The notes below the pieces were generated by a model. The model was not told the DNA's origin, did no database searches, and saw only the letters and a list, made by a program, of their open reading frames with translations. A stretch of DNA of 64,000 nucleotides from contig CAWUHX010000086.1 of the NCBI GenBank assembly GCA_963922205.1, positions 744,001 to 808,000 of the forward strand, read 5' to 3'. This DNA comes from Romanomermis culicivorax (taxonomy: Eukaryota; Nematoda; Enoplea; Mermithida; Mermithidae). Numbering within the stretch: the first letter of the stretch is position 1; every line of letters begins with the position of its first letter. The position numbers and the translations under genes were made by a program. Below, piece by piece: positions 33,001 through 60,492 of the stretch.

Positions 33001-36000
33001 ATCAGTATTTCGAACAGTGTTCACAATAAAAAAAATTTTCTGCAGACCGAAAGTATCGCCACACTGAATAATGTCAATGCCTAAGCCTAAGCCTAAGCCT
33101 TAACCTGCCAGAGCCTGCCTAAGCCTAGGTCTAGGCCAAAGCCTAAGCTTGAGCCTAAGCCTAAGCCAAAGCCTAAGCCTAAGCCTAAGCCTAAGCCTAA
33201 GCCTATGCCTAAGCCTAAGCCTAAGCCTAAGCCTAAGCCTAAGCCTAAGCCTAAGCCTAAGCCTAAGCCTAAGCCTAAGCCTAAGCCTAAGCCTAAGCCT
33301 AAGCCTAAGCCTAAGCCTAAGCCTAAGCCTAAGCCTAAGCCTAAGCTTGAGCGTAAGCCTAAGCCTAAACTTAAGTCTATGCCTAAGCCAAAGTCTAAGC
33401 CTAAGCCCCACACAAATTTTTAGGCAAAATGAGAGTGGACGACGCAGACAAAAAATGTGTACTCGGGATGACGAGAATCAGTCAATGTGACGAAATAAAA
33501 AATAAAATTGCATTGTTCGGGATACTGAGAATCAATGCATTATTCGGGATAACGATGCATTTGGTATAACAATACATTCCGTATAGTGATACATTCGTGA
33601 TACCGATACACAACGCCTTCACAGTTATAAATGTATTTAATTTTGTAATTGGACGTCGACAACATAAACGTTCATCTTGTTCTGGTACAAATGGGGTAGA
33701 ACAAAAAACATTGGAACCTCAGATCAAAGCTCCGCTTTTTCTAGCGATATTTCCATGTAAGCCACATGAGTGGCTTATCGAGACTATAGACCGATTAACA
33801 GCAACTTACTTTGCGACCCTTGTGCTTCAAGCATACCAACGCCAGAGCATACAAAACCATGCTCAAATAACCGCATATGCATATTTGATAGACGTGCATA
33901 TGGTAATACCATTTCGTCACACTCCTGGAATGGTAGCAGTACGGTTCGAAGATGCTTTCTTGCTCCATATTGTAAGAGCCTATCAAGCTGACGATAACGT
34001 CCAACGCGGTGTAGACGTATGTAAAAATGACCATGCCGTAGGTGTACGATGCGCCCAACGTCCGGTAGGTCATGGTGGCGCTCATGCAAATGAAACGGTC
34101 CAAGGCTAGAAGGGCGATCATCCAGGAACAGGCAGCTTCGGCCATTTCGCCTAGAGTCAAATGAACACCTTCCACTAAACAACGGAAAGGCGGCATGGTA
34201 AACGGGGCGCTGTTCATGACTATGATACTGCGGATACTGTAGCAAATATAGGACGAAGCGTTCAAGACGTCGCCGAAAGCCAGGCCTGGAGAAATAGACG
34301 ACGTTGGACATTGATAGTGTGTCAGTTTCCAAAACAGTTTAAGCAAAGTTTCATGAGAACTTTTTCATGGAAAACCACTCTACATGCACAGAGTAAAAAT
34401 TTCAAGAAGTGTATAGCATGAGCAAAAATGGGCCCATTGTCGTGCTGGAGATCTACTGGAGATCTGAAGTTTCCATTTTTGCATTCATGTTGAATTGCTA
34501 TGCCAGAAATTACTGCATAGTTCGAGGAAAATACTTTTGGATGAGACATAAGTAGATTTTAGTTTGTCTTCATGTCCAATTCCTGAATCCTTTCCAAAAT
34601 TTTCGAACAATTTCGAAAAACTCTAAAGAATGTTTTAATCTGAAAGTCTGAATAGAAAACCAGAAACTTACTGTAATTTATATTGTCTCCACTGACTGAA
34701 CGTATTTTGAAATATTTATGATTTTAGCTGATCCGATGACAAAGCAAATACTATCATGAAAATGAGTGGCCGACGGAAAATAACCATGCTTGAACTATAT
34801 GTGGAAAACAAGCACTGAATATTTAAGATACGCAGTTTTATACTGTCGTATGAAAAGCACGTAAAACGTACCGTGTGTATCGTTATCCCGAATAATGCAT
34901 TAATTCTCAATCTCCACAATTATATTTTTTATTCTATCATTGACTAAAGGGCCATTTATACTCACCTTTTCTGACGGAACGGAACGGAATGCATCGACAC
35001 AACGTAACCGAACGAAAGGGAAATTTTCGTTCCGTTCGGTTCGATTGAAGATTACCGTTGGTCGTTTTCTGCTAAATTGCAGTTATCCTTTCTAACCGGA
35101 AGTGGAATTTTAGGCTGAACGTTTCAAACTGTTGGCGATCCGTTTCGTTCCGCCGAAAAAGGCAAGTGTAAATAGCTTTTAATTCTCGTTATTACGAATA
35201 CATATTTTTTCTCCATGTTAACTCATTTTTCCCGAACTTCCCAAAACGATGTCAGAGGTCGCCTTAAACAGAGGCTTATATTTAGGCCTAGGCTAAGGAG
35301 TCACCTTTCATTTTAGAGAACAAAAAAATAATACCAAGAAAAACGAAGTGTAGGGAATCAGTATTGTTTCATTGTAAAATAGCGTCGGAAACTATATATT
35401 TGCATTGTAAATTGTCAGTTTTTATTGTATAACACTGTTCGGGATACTGATACGTACGGTATACCGATGCACAATCAAACGTACAGGCTGAGTCGCAATG
35501 CATGAGAGGACTTAATTCTAGTTCGTTTTGGTCCATTAAACAACACATGTTTTGTGCTGCTTTTAGATCCCGAAATTTTACAGTAGAAGAGGTTTTGAAA
35601 CGATCTTAAAGACAGTGCTTTGGAATGTCACCTGGTGGACTAACTTATCGTATTTTTGTCAAATGAGCTACAACGAGCCACCACTGATGTTTGACAGAAT
35701 TTGCAACAGTGAAACTCTACAGTCAATTTGAGAAAGAAGCTGTCTATTAGGTCGCTTTTTTCTGCGTCGTATTTTCCCGTGTTCCAAGTCTCACTTGAAA
35801 AAATGGGGTATAGCACAAGGGTCGGTTTCATCAAAGAGACTTAAGCTCCAGCTGAGCTGCAGCTTAACTCATACACGCAATACATGTCGAGAAAATTAAG
35901 CTGCAGCTGAGCTACTTTGCATTCTATAATATTGCCGTCAAGTTGCAGCCCGGTTGCAGCTTAACTTTCTCAATATGTTTTGTGTATATGAATTAAGCTG

Positions 36001-36395
36001 CAGCTGAGCTGCACCCTAGCGGCAAAAGTATAACATACAGAGTTGGGAGGCCCACAATTTTTCAGTCTTATGCGATATGGCATATAAAAAGTGGGAAAAT
36101 ACGAAATAGTACTTGCTTTCCACTCTTAAATTTGCAGGCATTGCAAAAAAACGAACTATAGATCTCACACATCCACCAGCAAGGAAAAAATATGGCCTAG
36201 TACAACCTAAGATGTTTCTGAACGCTTACCAGCCAGAAGATCATAATTTCTGATTTTGTTTTTGGAGTGACCAATGGCCAAAATGACCAAGACGTTCAAC
36301 GGTAGGCCGATCACGCCGACGACCAGTCCGATGTACGTGCCGCAAAGATTAGCCCAATCAACTTCTTGGACGGTGGTTTGATTTACTGCAGTCAT
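30065..36395 (-). CDS. Seven-transmembrane G-protein-coupled receptor, 3 exons, 314 aa
   Basis: Exons 5' to 3' on the minus strand: 36230-36395, 33810-34285, 30065-30367 (945 nt, phases agree, GT-AG). Class A layout: a short N-terminus with the sequon NQT, TM1 ([13 protein letters not shown]), TM2 with LAFGD (Asp61), Cys91 at the top of TM3 and DRF at 118-120 in place of DRY. TM4 and TM5 (to [10 protein letters not shown]) complete exon 2. Exon 3 encodes TM6 ([15 protein letters not shown]) and TM7, where NPxxY is replaced by N-V-L-V-Y (287-291). TM6 lacks the CWxP motif. It should sit in the plasma membrane of sensory or nerve cells, as nematode chemoreceptors or neuropeptide receptors do; the ligand is unknown. 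Introns of ~1.9 and 3.4 kb each hold a transposon. Confidence 0.88.
32748..32820. mobile_element. 73-bp TIR element, AGCCCTATTCAGAAGT family
   Basis: AGCCCTATTCAGAAGTG and CACTTCTGAATTGGGCT are inverted ends, with TAA on both sides (32745-32747, 32821-32823). The centre is the palindrome TCGCCGACAGTCGGCGA. It is nearly one complete hairpin. Confidence 0.8.
32865..33615. mobile_element. TIR transposon enclosing a telomeric repeat array, 9-bp target duplication
   Basis: The left end GATTGTGTATCTGTAT and right end ATACCGATACACAACG are inverted. CCTTCACAG flanks both ends exactly (32856-32864 and 33616-33624). Subterminal regions repeat CGAATGTATCAGTAT-type words on the left and their inverse on the right. 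The centre is the (TTAGGC)n array. A 9-bp duplication is typical of Mutator-like elements; no transposase is present. It sits in receptor intron 2. Confidence 0.85.
33082..33408 (-). repeat. Interstitial telomeric repeat (TTAGGC)n
   Basis: About 54 head-to-tail hexamers (AAGCCT on the plus strand), nearly perfect from ~33160 to 33345, with scattered variants at both edges such as AAGCCA, AGGTCT and AAGCTTGAGCG. TTAGGC is the nematode telomere unit. The long open frames here are artefacts of the period-6 sequence. Confidence 0.95.
34872..35476. mobile_element. Second member of the telomere-array transposon family (605 bp)
   Basis: Inverted ends CGTGTGTATCGTTATCCCGA and ACGGTATACCGATGCACAATC, with AAACGTAC outside both (34864-34871, 35477-35484). 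It shares subterminal TTCGGGATAC/ATAATGCATT words with 32865-33615. It lacks a long telomeric array but contains TTAGGCCTAGGCTAAGG near 35282, which reads as two or three altered telomere-like units. Located in receptor intron 1. Confidence 0.75.
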
Positions 36396-37102
36396 CGAGA
36401 AATAAAAATTATCAGCTCTGGAGAAAAAATAAAATAACGTGGAAATACAAAATAAGCTAATGAATAATAGTGATATAGTAAATAGTACGTGATATTTACT
36501 TTTTGTGTACAATTAAGCTCCAAATCAACCAATCCATTAATGTCTGATATTGAAATTTATACTTCTCTTTATCATTTTGATAATTTTTTTCCTCTGTCTA
36601 CCTTGTAAATGAGAAACAGCTCCATTTATAGTCATCGATCAAAAATGCAGGTGCTAAAAGAATGCGCGGAAACCCATCAACACAAACAGATGATGAAGAT
36701 CGAGCGTCCTTTCGAGGCGGGGGATAAGACAAGAACTTCCGAAAAAGTGGGCGATGAGATATGAAAAATGTTTTCCCAGAATTATCTCCTCATTTTTACG
36801 TCATAAGTTTTGTGAGGAAAAATACATTTCCAACAGCAAAAAAATTATATTCCTTTTTTAAATTGTTTGGTCTAAAATTTTCACTTACACATATGTAGTG
36901 TGTTATTCTTATTAGGCTTCTAAATAAGCAAAGAGCAAGTTACTATTTCACATTATTACAATTTTCCGCCAAACCTATATGACATAGGATTAGAAATTTG
37001 TGAAAATACTCAATTAAATTTTAAAATATTTTTGAAAAGTTCTTCAGAAAGCTTTTTGCGAACGATTTAGACAGAAGTGTTAATTTTCGGGCATTTTTTA
37101 GT

Positions 37103-37734
37103 TTAAAGACATTTTATAAAAAAACTGTTTTTAGTGATCAGCTGTCGAAAATTTTCTTTTTTCAAGTCTGTTATAGAAAATGCGGATGTTGTGAAAAAGG
37201 GGTAGATTGCCGTCTGTGAGATGGAAAATAGTAGATTCAACAATAAAACCAATCCGAAATCAGAATGAATTTTTGCATCTGCGATTTTACAAAAGGTAAA
37301 GTTTCCTATCTGGAGTGAATTTTCATACGGAAGCAGAGTATTCAATGAGACATTCCAAGGTTTTGTCACACATCATCAAATTGTTGAATTTAAATTAATA
37401 ACCTTTCACTTCTGTGGTTTTCTTCACCGGGGAAAAATAAAGTCATGCCGCATCATAGAAAACTGGGCTCGACGTTAAAGTATAAAAAAGCTCATGACTC
37501 AAGCGGATCCAAAACGCGGAAATATCGGTTCAAATTGTGCCATCTTATGAGCAGAATTGTGATTGACAAAAGATTTGAGTTGGAACTTCCATAGTTCATT
37601 TCTCCAGGTATTGTGTAGTTTGCGATCATTACAGTAACTGATAAGTTACATTCGCAGTGAAAGATACGTGTATAATGTGTATTCTGATGAGTGAATTTGG
37701 CCATCAAAACCACCAGAATGAATTCATTTGGCAT
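37103..37734 (-). pseudogene. Doubtful GPCR-like fragments
   Basis: Two minus-strand open segments have a membrane-protein look. The lower one (37103-37369) reads a hydrophobic helix followed by IYPFFTTSAFSITDLKKENF, which recalls a TM7 plus helix 8. The upper one (37492-37734) has two hydrophobic stretches. I could not find splice sites joining them into a receptor. They may be relics of a duplicated receptor, or chance. Confidence 0.2.
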
Positions 37735-39165
37735 CTATCTTTTTTCAGAAATATTTTTACTGAAAAGACTTGAATACTATGACAAAATGAACACACAAAT
37801 TTCCATCTCGAAATCGTAAAAAAACAAGATTCAAACATCAAACCATTAGAAACGGATTACTGCAGGGTATTAACACTCAATTCCTTTCCTGACTTGAAAT
37901 TAGGGATGCTCAGTAAAAGAGCCCTTTCACGCAGTATCATCACTTACCTCGCGTCTTCTATACAGTAACAAATAACAATTGAACAGTGGCTTCAACAATA
38001 TGCAGCAGAGCAGACTGAAAAACAATTCTGAACTGGAAATACTGCTGTACAATGAATTTTTGACAGCCAGCTATTTGACGTTCGTTTTACAAAAACAAAT
38101 GCGTGTCACGGGACATTTTCATAAAAGCTTGAAACGAACAAGATCATTTTTTTCTTAGGCTTAGCAAGATCAAGAAAATCTGATGATGTGCGGAAGTCGT
38201 TCGAAAACTTTTTACCTTCAATTAATGGGTGTGCGTGACGACAGGGATGAAAGAGCATTTACTGTACGATTTTGATACGCCGGAAAAGAAAAGTAGATGA
38301 TTTTCCAGATATATTGATCGTCTTTTCTGAAAGACAATTTTTGGCTAAATAATTATTGAGTTTATTCAAAGTCGTGGATTTTTTTAATAGGGTTGTAAAA
38401 CTACACATATAATTTTTTGTTCGGAGCAGCTGACCGCATGAAAATCAAGGAATTTCTAGAATGTGAAGGTACTACATTGATGGAGCTCATTTTTTTAACA
38501 TTTCTCGAAAGTTCGTAATATTTTTGAAAAAACATATCGAGCATAATCTGCTATATATTTCCAAAAAATTTTAGGCATGAAACTTCATTTTTTTGCGTAG
38601 TATGTTTCTGAGTCGTCATATCGTGAATTTAATTCCCAAAATTCCATTGACTTTTGGCGAACGATAGAACTCACAAGAAAGCTTTTTTCCACTTCAATCT
38701 TGAATCAGGCGAGTTATGTTAACATTTACGATCAAAAGTAAGAAGGAAAAAAATAATGTGAAAAAGAACAAAAAACATAGAATCGAGAGAATAGAAACAG
38801 ATAGAGATAAAGAAGTAAATGCAAAGAACTAAAATGAAAAGTAGATAAGAATGAGAAAAAATCACACAGGACAAAATTAAATAGGAAATAGAGATTGGCG
38901 AATTGTATAACAATTACATGGGAGACAATGCTTATTAAAATTGACAACTTGTAGTGTATTTTTTCATGAGCAAAAAAGAGAAGAGTAGATGACAAGTAGA
39001 AAGAAAATGAAAGGAAGCAGAGGCGAAAGATAAAAATGCAAAAACATACATGAACGAAAACATAATTGCAACAGACAAATAAAAAAGAAATATATACAAA
39101 GAAAAATATAAGGTAAAGAAGGAAATTGTGAAGAAAATGTTATTGCATTCTCTATTCCTCGTTTG

Positions 39166-39360
39166 GTATCGCCCAATTGAGAATTCGCTCAATCGGGAAT
39201 CACTTATGTGGGAATCGCTTAATTGAGAATTCGCTCACTTGGGAATTCACTCAATCGGGAATGGCTCACATGGTAATCGGTCAATTGAGAATTCGCTCAT
39301 CTGGGAATTCGCTCAATCGGAAACCGCTCATATGGGAATCGCTCACTTGGGAATAAACCG
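39166..39360 (+). repeat. Degenerate ~16-17-bp tandem array
   Basis: About 11 units of GGGAATTCGCTCA(A/C)(T/A)-type sequence, alternating AATCGG, CTTGGG, ATGTGGG and AATTGAG spacers. Higher-order blocks of ~80 bp are visible. Non-coding. Confidence 0.75.
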
Positions 39361-42300
39361 TACTGATGCATGCGACACTTTCTGACGTTGAATATCGTAC
39401 AATGGTCAGAATTCTTATGCAAAATTTACTGTAGATATGATTCGTTGGGAGCGTTGTTCAGTGCTAGGACTACCCAATGCGCTCGGAATCATGTCATATT
39501 TTGGAATCTTCTTCAGATTGATGCTTTAAACCTGATAAATAACTCAGATCTGAAAATGTCCGCCAGACTTCATTCGTATGATGAATATAGACACGAACCC
39601 TTCCTCCTAATCCAAAGTCTACAAATCTGAACACATGATATTGTAGGACGAAGCAAAAAAGCAAGGCTGGAAAATAATCCTAGGTTTATAGATCTGTTCG
39701 TGCAAATGATACGATGTTGATAAGAGAGTGAATTGATGTACCAACCAACTGTAACTATGTAATTTTGGACAAATTTTAGGTTGACTAGCAAAACGATGCT
39801 AATTGATGGGGCTAATTTTAGCAACAGTGAGGCAATGCGACGCCACCAAACACGTTCAAGATTTGTTGGACTACGGAAATATCAATCATCGGAGGTCGAT
39901 AAAAAGCTCAATAAAAGGGGCATAGTAATAATCTTATGGACGATGCAAAGTGTTTGAAATTGCCGTCATGTTACCAGTTTTTGAAAAACCCTGTAGAACT
40001 TTCTTACGAAGGAAATTTTTGAGACTCGGGAGACTGATATTGAGAATTGAGGCAGTGAAGTGCAATTCTGGAACCTGTATGATAGAAAAGGAAGTTATAA
40101 TGCTACATAACGCGAAAACATAATTATCTTTTAGAATACATTGCTAATTTCATAATTAATAATGAACCTAATCAGCTCTCGGCAATATAAGATACTCTGT
40201 TTTTTAATGAGAAAAATTTCAATTCAGAGAGCATACTGACGAACAAAATACTACAGTAACGAGCAAGCTTCCTGCTGTGACTTCTAAATTTGTGTCCACA
40301 ACAGAATTTTCTAACGTTATGAAAATTAACACAGTGCTTTCTGATCGTCAAGAGTTGAAACAAGTGTTGACGAGAAAGCTATGGTCAACTTATGCAATGA
40401 TTTATGGAAAAAATCAAAAACATCTGTTGTACATGCTTTTCATACAATGTGAATTAAAAAGTAACAAAAATACGCACTGTTCTCGTTGGCTTACTGTAAA
40501 ATTTTTCGCACAAAGATTGTTGGATTAGTTGAGAGGGCATGCAAATGCGCAAAATATACAAGTGTGACGCCTGATTCACCGCAAACTTACAAAAATATAA
40601 ATACAGATTTACTTTGTTTTCTGATTTCATTTTATAGCAGCATTCTAAAAACTGACTATAGTAAGTTCCTATACCATTATATCCTTTGTGGATGGCCAAG
40701 TAACTAGCATAGTCCTCGTATAATTGATAGATAATAACAACCTTGCACAAAAACAAGCAAAAAGTAATCTACAGAGACAAAAAACAATTTCCTCTTTAGC
40801 GTAATTTTCCATGAAATTGATAATCAACATGGACTACAACATAAATCAATAATTTGCTCAAAATACTGGTTGCTTTTTAGCGGCACTGTGACTCATCGAG
40901 AAAAATTGATATTTATCGAATTTTTGGCAATAACGCACGGTTTTTGACCAATAAAAAATAGTTTCAAATTCGAGTTTCATGACGATCAGATCTCTTTTGA
41001 TGCTCAAGTATTTCACTTCACGTGTGTAGGAAGCCCCTATAGTGCATATATTTTGAAATTGCAAAGAGAAAATATGTTTCATTTGCCACACAATTTTGCG
41101 CAATGAAGAATTTTGTAATGTTGAATACGAAATGCGAGAAGGGTCCATGCAAAAAATCGTTACAACTTGAAAGAATTTTGTACCACTTGAAAAATGTTTT
41201 GAAAATTGAATTGAAATGGACACTTGAAAATTTCATTGATTCCAGTGAAGAAGTTACTTTCTTACGACTTGACCTTAGTTTCAACGCTTCGCTGTTTTTA
41301 ACAGGTTACCAACTGACTTGTATATATTTTTACAGTCACCGAATCATATGCCAAAAATGTCTAAATAAACACGAAATTTCGTGTATTTATTTATATAGGG
41401 TGTGTTTACTGACCACTTCAAATTCAATGGAGCTCTCATGGTTTGGATAATGGTTATTGAATAATTTCAATTTATCGTCTGTTTCTTCTTGAAATATTTC
41501 TAAACGAGCAAGTGCTGCTTCATATTTCTACGATTTCTGGCTTGACCATGAGTCACATAGGACTTGTATTTTGTGAGCTTACTCAACTGAACTTTTACAA
41601 TTTTTTGACTGAACAAACATACAGTAAAAACTTATTGTAAAAAATTTTGACGGCAGTAATGAGTTTTGTCATTTTAAGAATTTTATAAAAAATAAACTAC
41701 AGCATACATGGTTTTCACAATTTCCATTCTCTAAATTGAATAAGGTCGCAATATTCATCATTTACTTCAAAATTGTAGACGACAAGTATTGCAGCTACAA
41801 CTACACAAGCTTGAGATGAATGAAAATTTCGGCCAATTTCCCGAACAGCGCCTTATGACAGTTATATCCCTTAAGACATGCCTTTAGTATGGAAAAATGT
41901 GTTTTAAGACATAGCACACAGTTATACTTAATAAAATGCTTTTGAAATGGAAATAATTACTTGTAAAATATTTCACTCGGAAAATTGTTGAATGTTAGGC
42001 TAGTACGCTCACAAATTTCTAGTACTATATGATATATTGTTTATCAGCAAATCGTGAAAATCTGAAATACTTTCATTATTTACAAGTATTTCAAGAAAAA
42101 CAGATTATAGGACTTCCATTCACTTAGAAATGATGCGATCTCATGAAAGTGAGTTCAATACGGAAAGAACTAGTAGGCTTATTACTGTAATCATTGAAAG
42201 AAGTTTTGCGTAGGTGAGCGACAAACAAATACTAAACTCCAATCATATTGGAATGATTGATGCAGATTTAAAAATGAGTGGAGTATAGCTGAAAATTTCT

Positions 42301-43954
42301 CCAATAGCACTCAGATATCCCTGCAGTTCCAAGTTAACAGTGGATTCTCACTGATTTTGGTCTTTCCCATTGTCATGAAAAAGTTTAGCTTTTCTCTACA
42401 GTATGGTTTCGCACTAAGCGAAAATTGCGAACCAGATACAGAACACACTTTTTCAGTTTTCGCTATGTCTGTCTACCACTTTGAATCAAGTTAAACTTTA
42501 GACTATGATTTTTTAAAAAAAATAAACATGCTTGCAAGTCTGACATTGTTAGCCGAAAATCGTAAAAATTAAACAGTTGCTTGTCACTTTAATTTAGAGA
42601 CATTTCAAGAAAAACAGTCAATAGTATTATGGAGGCGAAGAATGACTCTGATCAAGGTTAAAACAGTTTAGTATTCTGTATTTAATTTCTGTTCTTCCCA
42701 AAGATATGTGAAAAATAGATTTTGCCCATAGGAGCCATGAACCGATAATATAAATTTTACTGTAAAATACATTTTCCATGACGAAATCAATAAAACATAC
42801 AAAAAAAAAATGAAAATTGCGCATAATCTTCAAAATATAGCAAGATCGAGCGGGAATATTTTTTTGAGATTCATCCACTCTCGACAGCTCGCTATATTTC
42901 ATTTTCGACGCGTTTTCACAAAAGTAAGACCTTATAGTAAGTTTTATACAAATTTTTCGCGAGGCGCGAGTATCGTTTCGGGGTGACGATTACGAAAACC
43001 GGCGGCGTTTTATCACCAAGAAACATTGAAGAAAAAAGAGACGAAAAAACCGCGAAATATCATCACAATAACGCAAAATATAAAATATCTACAAAATCCT
43101 TGAAAAATATCAGGTAGTCCAAGAAACAGCCCACAACGGTTTATTACAGTAACCCCAAAAAATTATTTCCGTTATGTAGGATAACGCGCTGTGTTTAAAG
43201 TCCGCTGATTGGTTGAAGAGAACAAACTTTTTCCTTACTTCTACACGCCACTTCCGGCATACTTCGAAAAATGCGATTACTTTCAGAAATTTGGGGAAAG
43301 TATTAAAGAAAGTTTGGCTCTTATCGACATTGAACAAACTTGGTTTTCAACAGTTTTCAGAGAATAAAGATTTGATGGAAAAATTTTAAAGAAATTATAA
43401 TCAAAATGAAGCTGAAAAGTAAGTTTCAACCTTCGGATTTTCATTCGTCGTATCAGTCGTTTGCGTAACTTAATAGCTCAAAAGTCACTATACTTGGAAA
43501 TGTATTTAAATTGAACAAAGAATCTACTGGAATCTACAATAGGTTAGGTACATTAAACATCCTTCAAACTCATTAAGCCGTTTCTTGAACCATCCCGCAT
43601 ACGCATAATTATCCCATAATAGATAAAATCTCAATATTTTAAGCGATTCATTGACAAGAATTCCTTTTGGTGATTCAAAAGCAATGAGAAGCAAGCGATG
43701 AATAGATTAATAACGAAAAAAACAAAAGACAGTAAAAAATCAAAGGAATTTAGAATTTCTGAAATTCGGATTTACGAAATTTACTTTCACAGATTATCCC
43801 AAAATTATATCAAATAAGTTACAACCAAAAAATATACGAACAACTTTATGATATGTTACTGCTTATAGTTGGGAGCGAATATTGATGAATAGAAAATTGT
43901 GAACGGTTATGATGAGTATATTCTGAAAAACTATTATATAATTTTGGGATACCC

Positions 43955-44165
43955 TGTAGCGGACTGCCTCATCGAGGTGTATGAGGGAGGTATAAATTTA
44001 CGTGAAGTTCTAAAATTGGCTACTGGGTACCTAATTTTGGGGGAAATGGAGTGTTAAATGGACATTTAGCTGCATTATCGTCAGAAATTTTGAACTTTAC
44101 CCCTACCTGAAAATCTGAACTTGGGGACTTCTGCCCAATAGACACTACATATCAAAAACATTAAG
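43955..44165 (+). repeat. Dispersed ~215-bp repeat, copy 2
   Basis: It shares with copies 1 and 3 the ordered words GGACTGCCTCAT, TAAAATTGGCTACTGGGTACC, AAATGGACATTT, TTTACCCCTACCTGAAAATC and CTTGGGGACTT. Intergenic, downstream of the FAM135-type gene. Confidence 0.55.
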
Positions 44166-44705
44166 GAAAAATGCTACATGTACGAGTCCCTAGAGCTAAG
44201 AATTCGCGGAGTTCTAGTCTGTTTTCCGTCAAATAATCGAAGCAGAAAACAATCCATAGCAGAAAAGCTTATGGTCAGAATCCTAAGATTAGGATCTTTT
44301 GATGCAACTTGAAATGAATTCAATTCTCAAATATATAAAAAAACTAAAAAACAGTCTGTTCAGAATCAAATTTTAAAAAATGGTTAAAATATAAAAAAGA
44401 CTGACCGTCTCAAATTCATAAATTAGAAATTCGACGATGCACGGGAAATCAATTTTATGAATTTCCATGATACGTATTCGTTTTTTGCTTTAGATTCGGA
44501 ATCGTGAACAATGGCTTATATAAATTTACAACAATTTGGTCATTTTAGCTGAAATTTACACTTTTTGGTCAACATTTCATTAATTTAAGAGCCGTACAAG
44601 TTGAGATGACACAAACTTCGATTATCGTTTACCTCAAAATTATTTGATTTTTAGAAATTTATCATTACCTCGATGTAAGCCGAGCGGCATTTTCGAGTTA
44701 CTTAT

Positions 44706-60083
<15,378 letters not shown>

Positions 60084-60492
60084 AGGAACAGGAAAATCGG
60101 AACTAGCAAACTCGCGAGCCAAGCTACCGTTTTCTGTTCCAGAGTAAATGTACCATTGCCGTTTTTCGTTGGCGTCTTTCCCAGGGTCAGTAGTAAGAAA
60201 ACAGAGTGGTAAGTTGATAACGTATAAAATGTGCAAACAAATTAGGCTAAAGAATCATTATTCAACAATGACACCGAACTGCGATTAAGTCGTGACGCTA
60301 AAATGCAAGACTGCGGTGCGTGCTGAAATCTATCCAAGATGCTTAGATTTCAAGGTGGGGACAGTACTCAACATTTGTGGGGATGGTGTGGCTAAATATA
60401 CACCAAACGGATAGGATAATACGGAGGCTCATGAGATGAACAAGGCATCGCGAATATTGATGTGCGCCGGAAAAATTTTCATATCCGGATAT

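Larger units (their letters stand above)
36396..44705. other. Intergenic region without a convincing gene
   Basis: 8.3 kb between the receptor start and the FAM135 3' end. Contents: possible GPCR-like fragments at 37103-37734, a purine-rich AAAGAAAATAGA tract (38730-39130), a tandem array (39166-39360), and a dispersed repeat (43955-44165). Other open frames are short and biased, and resemble nothing I know. Confidence 0.5.

Noticed and set aside
33093..33490. Several long repetitive ORFs on both strands
   Set aside because: They are translations of the hexameric telomere repeat, in which all frames are open.
38719..39192. Hydrophobic minus-strand ORFs that look like membrane proteins
   Set aside because: They read a purine-rich low-complexity tract as Phe/Leu/Ser; no start, splice or family support.
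39166..39360. Possible CRISPR-like array
   Set aside because: Units are degenerate, ~16-17 bp with no unique spacers, in a eukaryotic genome: an ordinary minisatellite.
41103..41450. 115-aa plus-strand ORF
   Set aside because: No recognisable domain, AT-biased codons, no flanking splice signals of the host type.
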